A stretch of DNA of 29,720 nt, taken from IMG/VR virus record IMGVR_UViG_3300037104_000459, positions 1 through 29,720 of that record, one strand, 5' to 3'. Position 1 is the first letter of the stretch, and the number at the start of each line of letters is the position of its first letter. Positions 8,462 to 16,064 of the stretch are shown here, piece after piece. The DNA comes from a virus. A program made the translations under genes and the position numbers. The notes below the pieces were generated by a model. That model searched no databases. It was given only the letters and a program-made list of their open reading frames with translations, and had not been told where the DNA came from.

Positions 8462-8830
8462 TTAAGCGCCTTTCAGGAATCGCGCGCACTCGATAATGTC
8501 CCCTGCCGCCGTCGCGGCCTCGAGAGCGATCAGACCCAGGCCGGTTGTACCCGCGTCGTCCACGGTGCCCACCGCCGTGGGGAAAAGTGGGGCGTCGATC
8601 GTGATGGCGGCGCTCGCCGTCAGAAGAAACGTGCCGGGCGCGGACCAGAGACGGATAGTCCCGTAACCGCTGACGGGGATGGGGGCGATAGTCACCCCAT
8701 AGATCACATCGGTTACGCCAGCGGCACTGATAAGTCCGCTGGCGCGCGTGACCATGATGTTAGCGGCGATGGCAGCAGCAGTCGCCTGCTCCGATTTCAT
8801 CCCGTCTGTGTTATAAGCTCCTTTAGCCAT
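8462..8830 (-). CDS. Capsid decoration protein (DUF2190-like)
   Basis: 122 residues, ATG at 8830, starting MAKGAYNTDGMKSEQATAAA. The sequence is short, Ala/Gly/Thr/Ile-rich and predicted all-beta, with SAAGVTDVIYGVTIAPIPVS and a TTGLGLIALEAATAAGD end. It resembles small head decoration or stabilisation proteins that bind the outer capsid. Placement between scaffold and major capsid genes matches the lambda D / Mu order. The upstream 57 bases (8831-8887) are AT-rich and hold no gene. Confidence 0.62.
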   Translation of the reverse strand: MAKGAYNTDGMKSEQATAAAIAANIMVTRASGLISAAGVTDVIYGVTIAPIPVSGYGTIRLWSAPGTFLLTASAAITIDAPLFPTAVGTVDDAGTTGLGLIALEAATAAGDIIECARFLKGA

Positions 8831-8887
8831 ATGAATATTTTAAGTAAATTGTTTTTGTGGTGATGTGAATAAACCGGTCTCAGAGGA

Positions 8888-9484
8888 TTACAGGGTGCCT
8901 CCGCCCGAGTCGCGCCAACGTTTGAGCGCGTCCGGGTGATCGGTCATCATTTTCTTGGTGGCCTCGGCTTTCGAACAACCGTCACTGGCCATGCACTTGG
9001 CCACCAGGTCCGGGAATGTGCCCGAGTTCGGGTGAGGGGTTTGACCGTCCGCGCGGTTAAGCACGGGCTGGCCGTTGGCCACCGGAGCGGGAATAGGCGT
9101 GATGGACTCGAGCAGCGACAGCGTCCCGGAGCGATTCAGGATAAGCTGGGTTTTCCAGTTGTCGCGCGCCTCGGGTTTGAATTTTTCGGCGTGCGCGTTC
9201 AAGTCCGATTCGACGACGATGGTGGTAAGGTCGCTGATTACCCTTTTTTGTTCGGTAATCGTAGCGTTGAGCGCGGTGATATTCGACTCGAGTTCACCCG
9301 CTCGGTTTTTGATCGGGACCGTGCTGTCGAGGGTGGTCTTGAGCTCGGCGGCGTGGGTGGCCTTGGTGGCCTCGAGGGCGGACTCGGCTTTCTCGGCGCG
9401 GTTAAGGACGGCTTTGGCCCCGGCGAATACGGCTTCTTCCGACGCGTCGGGCTGAAGGCCAAGTAAATTGGCTACACTTTTCAT
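8888..9484 (-). CDS. Capsid scaffold made from an internal start (Mu gpZ-like)
   Basis: An in-frame ATG at 9484 gives a 198-residue product (MKSVANLLGLQPDASEEAVF...) covering only the helical scaffold half of the protease gene. Seven bases ahead lies AGAAAGA within CCACAGAAAGA (9492-9502), the same 11-mer that precedes the major tail protein start (5808-5818). An initiation motif inside a coding region is best explained by a nested start. In Mu the scaffold Z is likewise an internal in-frame product of I, and lambda Nu3 of C. The core forms around the scaffold during prohead assembly. Confidence 0.68.
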   Translation of the reverse strand: MKSVANLLGLQPDASEEAVFAGAKAVLNRAEKAESALEATKATHAAELKTTLDSTVPIKNRAGELESNITALNATITEQKRVISDLTTIVVESDLNAHAEKFKPEARDNWKTQLILNRSGTLSLLESITPIPAPVANGQPVLNRADGQTPHPNSGTFPDLVAKCMASDGCSKAEATKKMMTDHPDALKRWRDSGGGTL

Positions 9485-10021
9485 GCGTTTGTCTTTCTGT
9501 GGTTTCTGAGGTTCTGGCGTCGGAGGGACAACCGGAGGCTGTTCCCCTTGCCTGTTTGTTAGCGGAACCATCCCGCGTAAGACGGGATTATTAGTCAGCC
9601 CCGCCGAATCCAGGCGCATGGGGCGCGCTACATTCTTTCCCAGCGGGGTTAAATCTTGTGGCATCCAGGCGGGTGAGATGAGGCGGTACGAGCCGTTGGT
9701 GATAGCTTGGTCGCCCAGGTCAGACCACCGTACTTGCGCCCAGAGCCCGTCATCGCGCTTCGTCATTTCCTTGATCCAGCCCGCGGCTTCCGAGGCTTTG
9801 GACAGGTCATAGGAAAAATGATCGAAGTCGATGCGCGTGCCGGGGAAATTCGGGGATTGTTTATCCGCCTCGAATCGGTTGACAATCGCGTCTAAAGCGG
9901 GGTCGTCGATCACTTGGAGCAAGCCCGTTTGCGGATGTTTGAATTCGCCCTTGGGCGCGATGTGATACCAGCCATCGGCGGGCTTCTTAAAATCACGGTT
10001 GAGGATGGGTAAATTAGTCAT
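8888..10021 (-). CDS. Head maturation protease with C-terminal scaffold (Mu gpI-like)
   Basis: 377 residues. The N-terminal half (about 1-165) matches the Mu I-type prohead protease: GWYHIAPKGEFKHPQTGLLQ, GTRIDFDHFSYD (a likely catalytic His-containing stretch), AAGWIKEMTKRDDGLWAQVR and YRLISPAW. After a Pro/Gln-rich linker, residues about 180-377 are coiled-coil-like and resemble a scaffold, with long Ala/Glu/Lys helices. In this family the protease matures the prohead and cleaves scaffold. The gene overlaps the upstream small gene by four bases. The scaffold half also has its own start at 9484 (see separate entry). Confidence 0.8.
   Translation of the reverse strand: MTNLPILNRDFKKPADGWYHIAPKGEFKHPQTGLLQVIDDPALDAIVNRFEADKQSPNFPGTRIDFDHFSYDLSKASEAAGWIKEMTKRDDGLWAQVRWSDLGDQAITNGSYRLISPAWMPQDLTPLGKNVARPMRLDSAGLTNNPVLRGMVPLTNRQGEQPPVVPPTPEPQKPQKDKRMKSVANLLGLQPDASEEAVFAGAKAVLNRAEKAESALEATKATHAAELKTTLDSTVPIKNRAGELESNITALNATITEQKRVISDLTTIVVESDLNAHAEKFKPEARDNWKTQLILNRSGTLSLLESITPIPAPVANGQPVLNRADGQTPHPNSGTFPDLVAKCMASDGCSKAEATKKMMTDHPDALKRWRDSGGGTL
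9492..9502 (-). promoter_or_regulatory. CCACAGAAAGA ribosome-binding motif, internal scaffold start
   Basis: The 11-mer CCACAGAAAGA lies seven bases before the internal ATG at 9484. It recurs exactly at 5808-5818 before the major tail protein and in an interrupted form (4631-4646) before the tail chaperone. The purine part AGAAAGA probably acts as the Shine-Dalgarno. Its presence here decides the nested start. Confidence 0.55.
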
Positions 10022-10167
10022 TTGGCTTTGGGCGGGGATGGGCGCTTGGGCTGGGAAATAACCGTGGCTTTACCGGGGATGGGCAGGTGGCGAACGGTTA
10101 CCGCCGGCCCCGAGGGTTTATTGCCGCCACGCAAAATGGGAATCATGGGGGGCATTTGAGGATTCAT
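10018..10167 (-). CDS. Small Pro-rich basic protein (49 aa), unknown function
   Basis: ATG at 10167 to TGA at 10018, 49 residues: MNPQMPPMIPILRGGNKPSG, then a Val/Pro-rich stretch and a basic end KRPSPPKAK. Both ends are coupled: its ATG overlaps the upstream stop (10164-10167) and its TGA overlaps the protease ATG (10018-10021). Double ATGA coupling makes it a convincing gene despite its size. The sequence looks unstructured and basic, which could suit DNA or scaffold contact inside the prohead. No family recognised. Confidence 0.65.
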   Translation of the reverse strand: MNPQMPPMIPILRGGNKPSGPAVTVRHLPIPGKATVISQPKRPSPPKAK

Positions 10168-10505
10168 TTGGCTATGGCCTCCGTAAATTGTTTCCGATTC
10201 TCGACGTGCCCGGCCCGGTAAGCCTCCGAACTGTGGTTATAAATGAACCGTTCAAGTTCAGGGATATCGAGTTGACCAAACAACTTCGGAAAATCTCTAG
10301 CCGCTTTCTGGACCGCCTTGAGAAAATCAATGTCCTTTGTCCCCGGATATTCGGCCATGCGCTTTAACCGGGCGATGGCGGCGGCAGCCGGAGCCATGGT
10401 CTTAGCGGCCACCGCGGGCAGCTTGGCGAGCATCGACCGAGTGAGCTTGTCCACGGGCCGCAGCTTGCGCGGATGACGCCGAAGACTCGAGTTGCTACGC
10501 GGCAT
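10164..10505 (-). CDS. Hypothetical late protein between portal and protease
   Basis: 113 residues from ATG at 10505 (MPRSNSSLRRHPRKLRPVDK). A longer TTG/GTG version would run deep into the portal gene, so the ATG with an 11-base overlap is preferred. The N-terminal 40 residues are very basic (RRHPRKLR), the rest is helical: an Ala-rich region, FLKAVQKAARDFPKLFG and a C-terminal AYRAGHVENRKQFTEAI. Position between portal and protease is where Mu-like phages encode minor head proteins. I do not recognise the family. Confidence 0.6.
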   Translation of the reverse strand: MPRSNSSLRRHPRKLRPVDKLTRSMLAKLPAVAAKTMAPAAAAIARLKRMAEYPGTKDIDFLKAVQKAARDFPKLFGQLDIPELERFIYNHSSEAYRAGHVENRKQFTEAIAK

Positions 10506-11862
10506 GGGCGCCTCCGTTGCTTCCGTTGCCCGAGGGCATAAGTCCCGGGCCGCCGCCACTCACCGGAGGTTTGCCAGGCGCGTTGGGATCGAGCGCGGCG
10601 ATGCGTCCACTTTTAGGCATCCCCGGCATATCCTGCGCCCCCGATTGATCCTGGGCTTGACCTGGCGCGGCGAGCTTGGTTACCCGGAACCCGGTCAACT
10701 CTTCGATTTGTTCCGGGGTAACTTCCCAGCCTGCTTGGAAAAGGGTCAAAACCTGGGAGCAAATCGAGGTTATATCCACCTCGGGCTTGCCCGATTGCTT
10801 CCAATACGCCAGCACTTCCTGTCCGGGAAAATGTCGGTCTAATATTTCCTTGTCGATGGACTTCTGAAAAAGCTCGCTAATTTCTTGCGCTTCGCCCTCG
10901 GCGATTTCGTTAAACGCGTCCTGGTGAATTTTCGCAGTGTTCGCCGAGAGCCCCACCGTTTGCGCCAGCATCGTCAACTTGCCCCCGGTAACGGCCACGC
11001 AAATGGCGCTGTCGATATCGGAGAGTAATGGCTGGAATGGGGTCGGTGCCCGGTTTTCGTTTTGCCAGGTTACCTGCGTTCCGAAAGGGAACGCAATGGC
11101 AATGCCGTTAGCGAACGCCTCGGCCGCCTCCAGGAATTCCTTGCGCTGTTTATCCCCGGTGGTGCCCTCCGGCATGGTCAACGCCGGTTTGGGGATGCCG
11201 AATATTTCCGTGTATGCCACCCAATCGCGGATGGCCAGGGTGTAATAGAGGTAGAGCGGAAGCGCGGCCTCGTAGATCGGGTTTTCGACCTCCCGAATAA
11301 CGAACTCCGACGGGACAATTATCGATCCGGGCCGCCCCTCGAGCGACTTGAACCCCATGGGGTCGGCGGTGGGATTCCAGTACCACGGCCCGCGATATCC
11401 GTCCCTGACCCAGTTCCATTGGTCGAGGGGCTCGAGGTGGACGATTTCTCCGGTCTTGGGGTCGCGGTGCTTTTGGCAATGGGCGAATCCGCAGAACTCG
11501 GCGGAGGAAAGAAACCGGATGGCGGAAGAGATATTGTCAATCTTACCATACGCCTCCGTGAGCGCGTCCACCTGGGCCTGGGCTTGAGCGTCCGTGGCGC
11601 TGGGCGGGAGTTGGGCCACCCGGACAACGGACCACTCTTTCTTGAGCAAGGCGGAGGCTCGGCGCTCGCGCAGCGCGCGCAAGATCGGCCATCGCTTGAT
11701 TACCTCGTGAGTGAGCCATTGGGTTCGGCCATGCTCTCCGCGGATCGTGGCCGCGTCCAACATATTCACCAGACGCTCGGCGTCAAGACCGCGGACTAAA
11801 TTGTAAAGCTGGCGCATCCGGTCCAGGGATGGAGCGAGGATGGCCTGGGTTGACGGGGTCAC
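10495..11862 (-). CDS. Portal protein (Mu gp29-like, DUF935)
   Basis: 455 residues from a GTG at 11862. Features of the DUF935 portal group are clear: an early helix with RMRQLYNLVRG, then VIKRWPILRALRERRASAL (the 'R..v..l.w.v' region), SSAEFCGFAHCQ, GYRGPWYWNP, FVIREVENPIYEAALPLYL and YTEIFGIPKPALTMPEGTT. The C-terminal 60 residues are Gly/Pro/Ala-rich and probably disordered. The portal forms the dodecameric ring at one capsid vertex for DNA packaging and tail joining. It follows terminase with only a small HTH gene between, the standard order. Confidence 0.85.
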   Translation of the reverse strand: MTPSTQAILAPSLDRMRQLYNLVRGLDAERLVNMLDAATIRGEHGRTQWLTHEVIKRWPILRALRERRASALLKKEWSVVRVAQLPPSATDAQAQAQVDALTEAYGKIDNISSAIRFLSSAEFCGFAHCQKHRDPKTGEIVHLEPLDQWNWVRDGYRGPWYWNPTADPMGFKSLEGRPGSIIVPSEFVIREVENPIYEAALPLYLYYTLAIRDWVAYTEIFGIPKPALTMPEGTTGDKQRKEFLEAAEAFANGIAIAFPFGTQVTWQNENRAPTPFQPLLSDIDSAICVAVTGGKLTMLAQTVGLSANTAKIHQDAFNEIAEGEAQEISELFQKSIDKEILDRHFPGQEVLAYWKQSGKPEVDITSICSQVLTLFQAGWEVTPEQIEELTGFRVTKLAAPGQAQDQSGAQDMPGMPKSGRIAALDPNAPGKPPVSGGGPGLMPSGNGSNGGAHAA

Positions 11863-11974
11863 AAGTTACCCTGCCTTTCCCGGCCTGCGGAGAGGGATGA
11901 AACGCCCAAGACGATGCGAAGCACTACCGGCACAAAGACAACGTGCCGTCAAAAAAACTAAACTGACAAGCGGT

Positions 11975-12184
11975 CTATTGGCTGATGCTGGCGGGTATTG
12001 GCGCGACCTGGTTTTTATTTGCGGTGAGCCGTTGAATTTCCGCCTCGCTCACGTAATAGTTGCTGTCTATTTTGGTGCCGTGAATATTCCCTTTCTTGAC
12101 TTGCTTGGACACCCAATGCCGGTCTTTTCCCAAGCGATCAGCGGCGGCTTTGATGGATAATATTTTATTGGTAGGTTCACTCAC
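11975..12184 (-). CDS. Small HTH (MerR/excisionase-like) DNA-binding protein
   Basis: 69 residues: MSEPTNKILSIKAAADRLGK, then DRHWVSKQVKKGNIHGTKID and SNYYVSEAEIQRLTANK. The pattern 'sikaAAdrLGkd..wV.k.vkkG.i.g.ki...yyVse.ei.rl' is that of the HTH_17/excisionase-type winged helix. The start overlaps the large terminase stop (ATGA, 12181-12184). A DNA-binding gene sitting between terminase and portal is unusual; it could regulate late genes or help packaging-site recognition. The 112 bases after it (11863-11974) hold no gene that I can support. Confidence 0.7.
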   Translation of the reverse strand: MSEPTNKILSIKAAADRLGKDRHWVSKQVKKGNIHGTKIDSNYYVSEAEIQRLTANKNQVAPIPASISQ

Positions 12185-13695
12185 AGGGTAGCTCTCCTTT
12201 CGCGGCGTGACATAATAGCATGGCTGACTTTGTTATCCTCGAGGATCAGGGGTGAATCGGCGGTGTGACCGCTCAGGAAATTGATGGCGGAGGCCACCGC
12301 GTCAATCTGGTCATCATGCGGCCCGAACGGGAACACCTCGGCCTCGTCAAGAAAGGTCGAGTTCCATATGCCCGACACCAGGCGCATGTTACCGGCCTCG
12401 GCGGCGGCGCAAAACGGTTGGGCGCGCAGCGCCTTGCTGCCGGTGGACCGGACGCCTTGGAAATTGTAGCCCACCAGGACTTCGCGTGCGTAATGGTCGG
12501 TGACGGTCTTACCAGACGAACCGCCCTCCTCTTCCATCGCGATTGGCACTTCCCAGCCGTCCAGACCCGCGGTTTGCCGCACCAGGGTTTCCGTACCCAT
12601 GGGCTGGCTCTGGGTGCGCCGCATGTCGATCACGTACCAAATACCCGCCTTGATGCCCACCTTGGCGCCACAGGTCCAGTCCGGGTCTTTGCCAGTACCC
12701 GCCTCAGTGGCCGCCATGTCCCAGAAACGAACGCAGCGGCAATCGGCGGGCGCCGCGGGGATCGGATCACCGAACCACACGCGCTTAAACATGCCCCCGC
12801 CCCTGGGTGTCGGTCTTTGCTGGAACTGGCTGGCCGTGGCGTACCCGCCAAAGTCCCGTTCCATGCGTTCGACCTCCGCCAAGGGAAACCGGGTAGGCCA
12901 GAGCAGCTCGCCGGGTTGTGTGCGCCAGTCGGGAGAACCCAGGGTGGTGCGGCAAGGGCGCTCGGGCTCGAAACGCATCGGCAGGCACAGGTGATCATAC
13001 CCGCCTTTGGCCAGAACATGGCCGCTCAGATCGTTGCTGTGGATGCGCTGCATGATGATGACCCGATGAAAATCGGCGGGGTCGCTGGCGCGGCCTGACA
13101 CGGTTTCGTCCCACCAATTGCGCACGGACAGGAGCGATGCCGGGGAATCGGCGCTGTCGATGCTGTGCGGGTCATCGGCGACGAAATAATCCGCGCGCTC
13201 GCCCGTCCCGCTGCCCACACCCGCCGCGATCCGGTAGCCTTCGGCGGTCGTATTAAACCGGGTCTTGACGTTCTGATCGCCCGCGAGCCTGAATTTATTC
13301 CCCCAGTTATTCCGGTAATATTCGGAATTAATAATCGTGCGGCACCGCTGGCTATCGCGGGTAGCCAGGTCGGAATTGTACGACGTGAATATAAACCGTT
13401 TGCCGGGGCGCGTGGTCCAGGTCCACGCGGGCCAAAAACACGAAACGAGTAAGGACTTGGCGAAGCCGGGGGGAATATTAATCAGCAGGTTCCCTATGCG
13501 TCCGTCGCTCACGGCCTCGAGGTGGCGACAGATCGCGTCGATGTGCCGTCCGGGAACGAAGTCGCTAGACGGCTCGACGGTATGCCACGCTTGCCGGACG
13601 AACTCGGATAGGTGGACTTCCGCCCGCCGTTTATCGAGGTTCAACCGAAATTCACTCGGCAACTTTCTGGGTGGGGGAGTCTCCAATGATAGCAT
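12181..13695 (-). CDS. Terminase large subunit
   Basis: 504 residues. The ATPase domain has a Walker A variant IPPGFAKS (about 74-81), an adenine-binding Gln region upstream, a Walker B-like YFVADDPHS (about 170-178) and a coupling motif FIFTSYNSDL. The nuclease (RNase H-like) domain begins near residue 320 with RFWDMAAT (Asp about 326), includes MEEEGGSSGK, and ends with DDQIDAVA (about 461-468), supplying acidic metal-binding residues. It packages and cuts concatemeric DNA with the portal and small subunit. The gene overlaps the small terminase by 44 bases. The set is complete and looks functional. Confidence 0.92.
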   Translation of the reverse strand: MLSLETPPPRKLPSEFRLNLDKRRAEVHLSEFVRQAWHTVEPSSDFVPGRHIDAICRHLEAVSDGRIGNLLINIPPGFAKSLLVSCFWPAWTWTTRPGKRFIFTSYNSDLATRDSQRCRTIINSEYYRNNWGNKFRLAGDQNVKTRFNTTAEGYRIAAGVGSGTGERADYFVADDPHSIDSADSPASLLSVRNWWDETVSGRASDPADFHRVIIMQRIHSNDLSGHVLAKGGYDHLCLPMRFEPERPCRTTLGSPDWRTQPGELLWPTRFPLAEVERMERDFGGYATASQFQQRPTPRGGGMFKRVWFGDPIPAAPADCRCVRFWDMAATEAGTGKDPDWTCGAKVGIKAGIWYVIDMRRTQSQPMGTETLVRQTAGLDGWEVPIAMEEEGGSSGKTVTDHYAREVLVGYNFQGVRSTGSKALRAQPFCAAAEAGNMRLVSGIWNSTFLDEAEVFPFGPHDDQIDAVASAINFLSGHTADSPLILEDNKVSHAIMSRRERRATL

Positions 13696-14260
13696 AAATG
13701 GCGTCCACTTGTTCCGCCGTTAAATGGGATAGATCGGTGTTGGCCTGGACTTGCAGCGGTGTGCCCTGGGGTCCGCTCAGTTCGTGCTTGGACGGAGCTT
13801 CGATGCCCAGCAACCGCATGATTTTATCGTCAATATCGAGGATCAGCTTCATGAAAGCGGCGTCCCCGCATTGCCCCTCTTTGGTGAGCCGTTTCTTTTG
13901 GTGTTTGCCCCCGCCGTTTCCGCCCTCGTGCCCGTCCGTGCTTTCTTCGGCGAACTGGCGAACAGAGTCGAGTTTGGACCGTTCCCACGCCCGGTAAAGC
14001 TCGCGCTGGCGCATGCGCAAATCCCGCAGTTGCTTGGCCTTTAGATCGGTGGTGTTTTCGAGCGTGGCGGCTCGCCAGCGGGCCTCGATTTTCTTCACGT
14101 CGAAACTGATTTGCTGGCGGCTTAGCGTGTATTTTCGGATTTTGCTGATTTCCTCGGCGATCTCATGGTGGTATTTTCCCTCGGACAGCCACTGGGATAT
14201 AAGCAGGAGATCGGCCTCAATTTCCTCGGGGCGGCGTTTATTGAGGGGAGAATTATTCAT
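13652..14260 (-). CDS. Terminase small subunit-like protein
   Basis: 202 residues, ATG at 14260. Residues about 10-60 look like a HTH: LLLISQWLSEGKYHHEIAEE then RQQISFDVKKIEARWRA. A helical middle (KQLRDLRMRQRELYRAWERS) and a Gly/Lys-rich linker (GGNGGGKHQKKR) follow, and the C-terminus has LTAEQVDAIYAIIG. The layout of DNA-binding N-terminus and helical oligomerisation region, plus the 44-base overlap with the large terminase, supports a small terminase role in pac/cos recognition. Identification rests on context more than sequence. Confidence 0.7.
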   Translation of the reverse strand: MNNSPLNKRRPEEIEADLLLISQWLSEGKYHHEIAEEISKIRKYTLSRQQISFDVKKIEARWRAATLENTTDLKAKQLRDLRMRQRELYRAWERSKLDSVRQFAEESTDGHEGGNGGGKHQKKRLTKEGQCGDAAFMKLILDIDDKIMRLLGIEAPSKHELSGPQGTPLQVQANTDLSHLTAEQVDAIYAIIGDSPTQKVAE

Positions 14261-14422
14261 GAGGCTGGGCTAACCGTCGGGGCAAACCCGGATGGACCGC
14301 GCCGGACCAAGCCCCGCCAGACCAGACCGTGCCTCGCCAAACCTTGCCGCGCCCGACCGCGCCTTGCCATGGCGCGCACAGCATAACCCGGGGTTACGCG
14401 GGGTGCAACGGTGTTCGTGGGT
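14261..14422. other. Gene-free, low-complexity gap between methyltransferase and small terminase
   Basis: About 160 bases with no gene that I can support. Bases 14290-14375 are a loose C-rich array of degenerate GCCxxACC-type units (for example CCAAGCCCCGCC, CCAAACCTTGCCGCGCCC). It could be a packaging-site region because small terminase often binds near its own gene, but nothing in the sequence proves it. Confidence 0.4.
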
Positions 14423-15709
14423 TTATTCGCCATAACCAGGGTTTAACCCGGTGCCAAAGCGGTTGGCAAAGCGGTTGGCAAAGCGGTTGGCAAAGCGGTT
14501 GGCGAAGCCGGTTGGCGAAGCCGGTTGGCGAAGCCGGTTGGCGAAGCCGGTTGGACCGGGGCGAGAACCGGGGTTAATTTCAACCGCCTGGCATTTACGA
14601 TGAATATTTTCGCAGGCGATTATGGTTGTCCCAACCCCGCAAAAAGGATCGTAAACGTCACCTTGCGTGCAATTTCCAATTAACAGAGCAACCCAATCCA
14701 GCGGCTTGCTATGGTTATTTTCGGATTCGGCGTGAATTTCCGTAATGGGGGCGGAAAACACGTCGGATAGATGCTTCCCTCGCGGATCAGGATTAAATTG
14801 GTAAGAGCCGCGCGTGTTCGTCACTTTATGAGCTTTTAATGGTTCTCCGTAGTGCCAGCCATCGGGATTATATTTTGTCACGTCCCCAAACCATGCGCAG
14901 ATCTTCATCCGTCTTAGCGGGCGATTGGGTGTATACCAGGATGTCACGCAATCCCAAGCGAATAGCCATGCGGGAAAACCAAATAACGCAAATGCCTTGG
15001 CTATGGTCGGACCATCCCCGAACGCGAGAATGGATTCAAATTCACCGGGGCTGTGATATTCACTATCCCACTCAGGGTCATAAAATAACGTGGGTGATTG
15101 GGGTGTTGGGAATTTAGTCGAATCGCCACAGAGTAACCGGTGGTCACCGAGTAACCAGAGTTGACCGGTCTCGACACCCCATTTTTTGCGCAACTCTTCC
15201 GCCTTATCGATCTGGGGTTCGGCGTCCTGGTTGCCGGTGGGCGGGGCGGGCCACTCATCGAGTAGCGATTTCTCGTCAAAACCGAACTCGACCAAGTCTT
15301 TAATCTCAAACTGATTCGCCAGCGCGTCATAGTCCCAATCGCCTTGAAACGGCGCATTATCCGCGATGATGAACCTATCGCGTTGCTCGGGCGTTAGATC
15401 GGCCGCCTTGACCACCCAGGACGCCGGGCAGGCGGTCATACCCAAGCCTTGGGTTATCGCGCGGTAACGCTGGTTGCCGCCTATGACGGCTCCGGTGTCA
15501 TCGTAGACGATAAAGCGAAGCTCCATCATCCTGGGGAACTCGCGGATGGATTTGACGAGCTTGGCGAACGCGGTTTCGGAGATGGTCCGGGGGTTGGTGG
15601 GGTTGACGTGGATCGAGGACAGGTCGAAGGTCGGGAGACTGGGATCGAACGCGGGCGGTTCGGTGGCGTTGCCAATACCCGCGCCAATCTCACTATTTGC
15701 CTTCGACAT
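14423..15709 (-). CDS. ParB-like nuclease / DNA methyltransferase fusion with repeat-built C-terminus
   Basis: 428 residues from ATG at 15709, which has a strong AAGGAG 5-6 bases upstream. The N-terminus (about 28-150) is a ParB/Srx domain with NPTNPR and the GGNQRYRA signature (77-84). The C-terminal half is a beta-type N4/N6 adenine or cytosine methyltransferase: LLCGDS, motif IV-like YDPEW (210-214, usual form DPPY/W) and SAM-binding DPFCGVGTT (354-362). After CQAVEIN (about 379) the usual helix is replaced by repeated TGFANR units coded by a 12/13-base tandem repeat. Such fusions are common before terminase. Altered motif IV leaves activity in doubt. Confidence 0.8.
   Translation of the reverse strand: MSKANSEIGAGIGNATEPPAFDPSLPTFDLSSIHVNPTNPRTISETAFAKLVKSIREFPRMMELRFIVYDDTGAVIGGNQRYRAITQGLGMTACPASWVVKAADLTPEQRDRFIIADNAPFQGDWDYDALANQFEIKDLVEFGFDEKSLLDEWPAPPTGNQDAEPQIDKAEELRKKWGVETGQLWLLGDHRLLCGDSTKFPTPQSPTLFYDPEWDSEYHSPGEFESILAFGDGPTIAKAFALFGFPAWLFAWDCVTSWYTPNRPLRRMKICAWFGDVTKYNPDGWHYGEPLKAHKVTNTRGSYQFNPDPRGKHLSDVFSAPITEIHAESENNHSKPLDWVALLIGNCTQGDVYDPFCGVGTTIIACENIHRKCQAVEINPGSRPGPTGFANRLRQPASPTGFANRFANRFANRFANRFGTGLNPGYGE
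14461..14548. repeat. Tandem repeat, 3 x 12 bp then 4 x 13 bp
   Basis: Plus-strand units GGTTGGCAAAGC at 14461, 14473 and 14485 are followed by GGTTGGCGAAGCC at 14497, 14510, 14523 and 14536; partial units flank both ends. They are inside the 3' end of the methyltransferase gene. Twelve-base units keep frame (FANR repeats); 13-base units cycle through all frames, so copy number changes would alter the protein end. Confidence 0.9.
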
Positions 15710-15806
15710 CCGTTCTCCTTCGTTATCAGACCGTTCTCCGCCGTTCAATCACTCGTATTCGTTGACGGGTTAAAACCCGCCATGGGACACCGGTTTTCAC
15801 CGGGCA

Positions 15807-16064
15807 CTACCGGTTATTACCACGGGGAGGCAGAGGTTGGCAAGCCGGTATTATCGAGGGTGACTTGAGAATAGCGCTCTCGATCTCCAGCGGTATCAGT
15901 CGGTGCAACGGCAATACGTGCGCCATGGCCGATTCTCGGTCCAGGGCAATATCGAGTTGTTGTACGGGACCGGGTGGCATTTGGATAACCACCGTGATCA
16001 TGAATAGCGAGGGATTGCAAATCGGTAAAACAACAGTGGCAGGAATCAATGGGTGATCTTTCAT
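15807..16064 (-). CDS. Small hypothetical protein (85 aa)
   Basis: ATG at 16064 overlaps the upstream TGA (16061-16063), so translation is coupled. The protein begins MKDHPLIPATVVLPICNPSL and continues FMITVVIQMPPGPVQQLDIA, then has an Ala/His stretch and ends PLPPRGNNR. It has moderately hydrophobic beta-like strands but no clear membrane span or known motif. It lies between a Pro-rich small gene and the ParB-methyltransferase gene, with the CRISPR array just upstream of the pair. Function unknown. Confidence 0.55.
   Translation of the reverse strand: MKDHPLIPATVVLPICNPSLFMITVVIQMPPGPVQQLDIALDRESAMAHVLPLHRLIPLEIESAILKSPSIIPACQPLPPRGNNR

Noticed and set aside
12265-13098. Long plus-strand frame (277 codons) opposite the large terminase
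   Set aside because: It is antisense to clear terminase motifs and shows no recognisable domain.
14290-14375. C-rich degenerate repeats as a CRISPR-like or regulatory array
   Set aside because: Units are of variable length and sequence without regular spacing; best called low complexity.
14461-14548. Considered as a second CRISPR array
   Set aside because: The units are 12 and 13 bases in direct tandem with no spacers; this is a simple tandem repeat.
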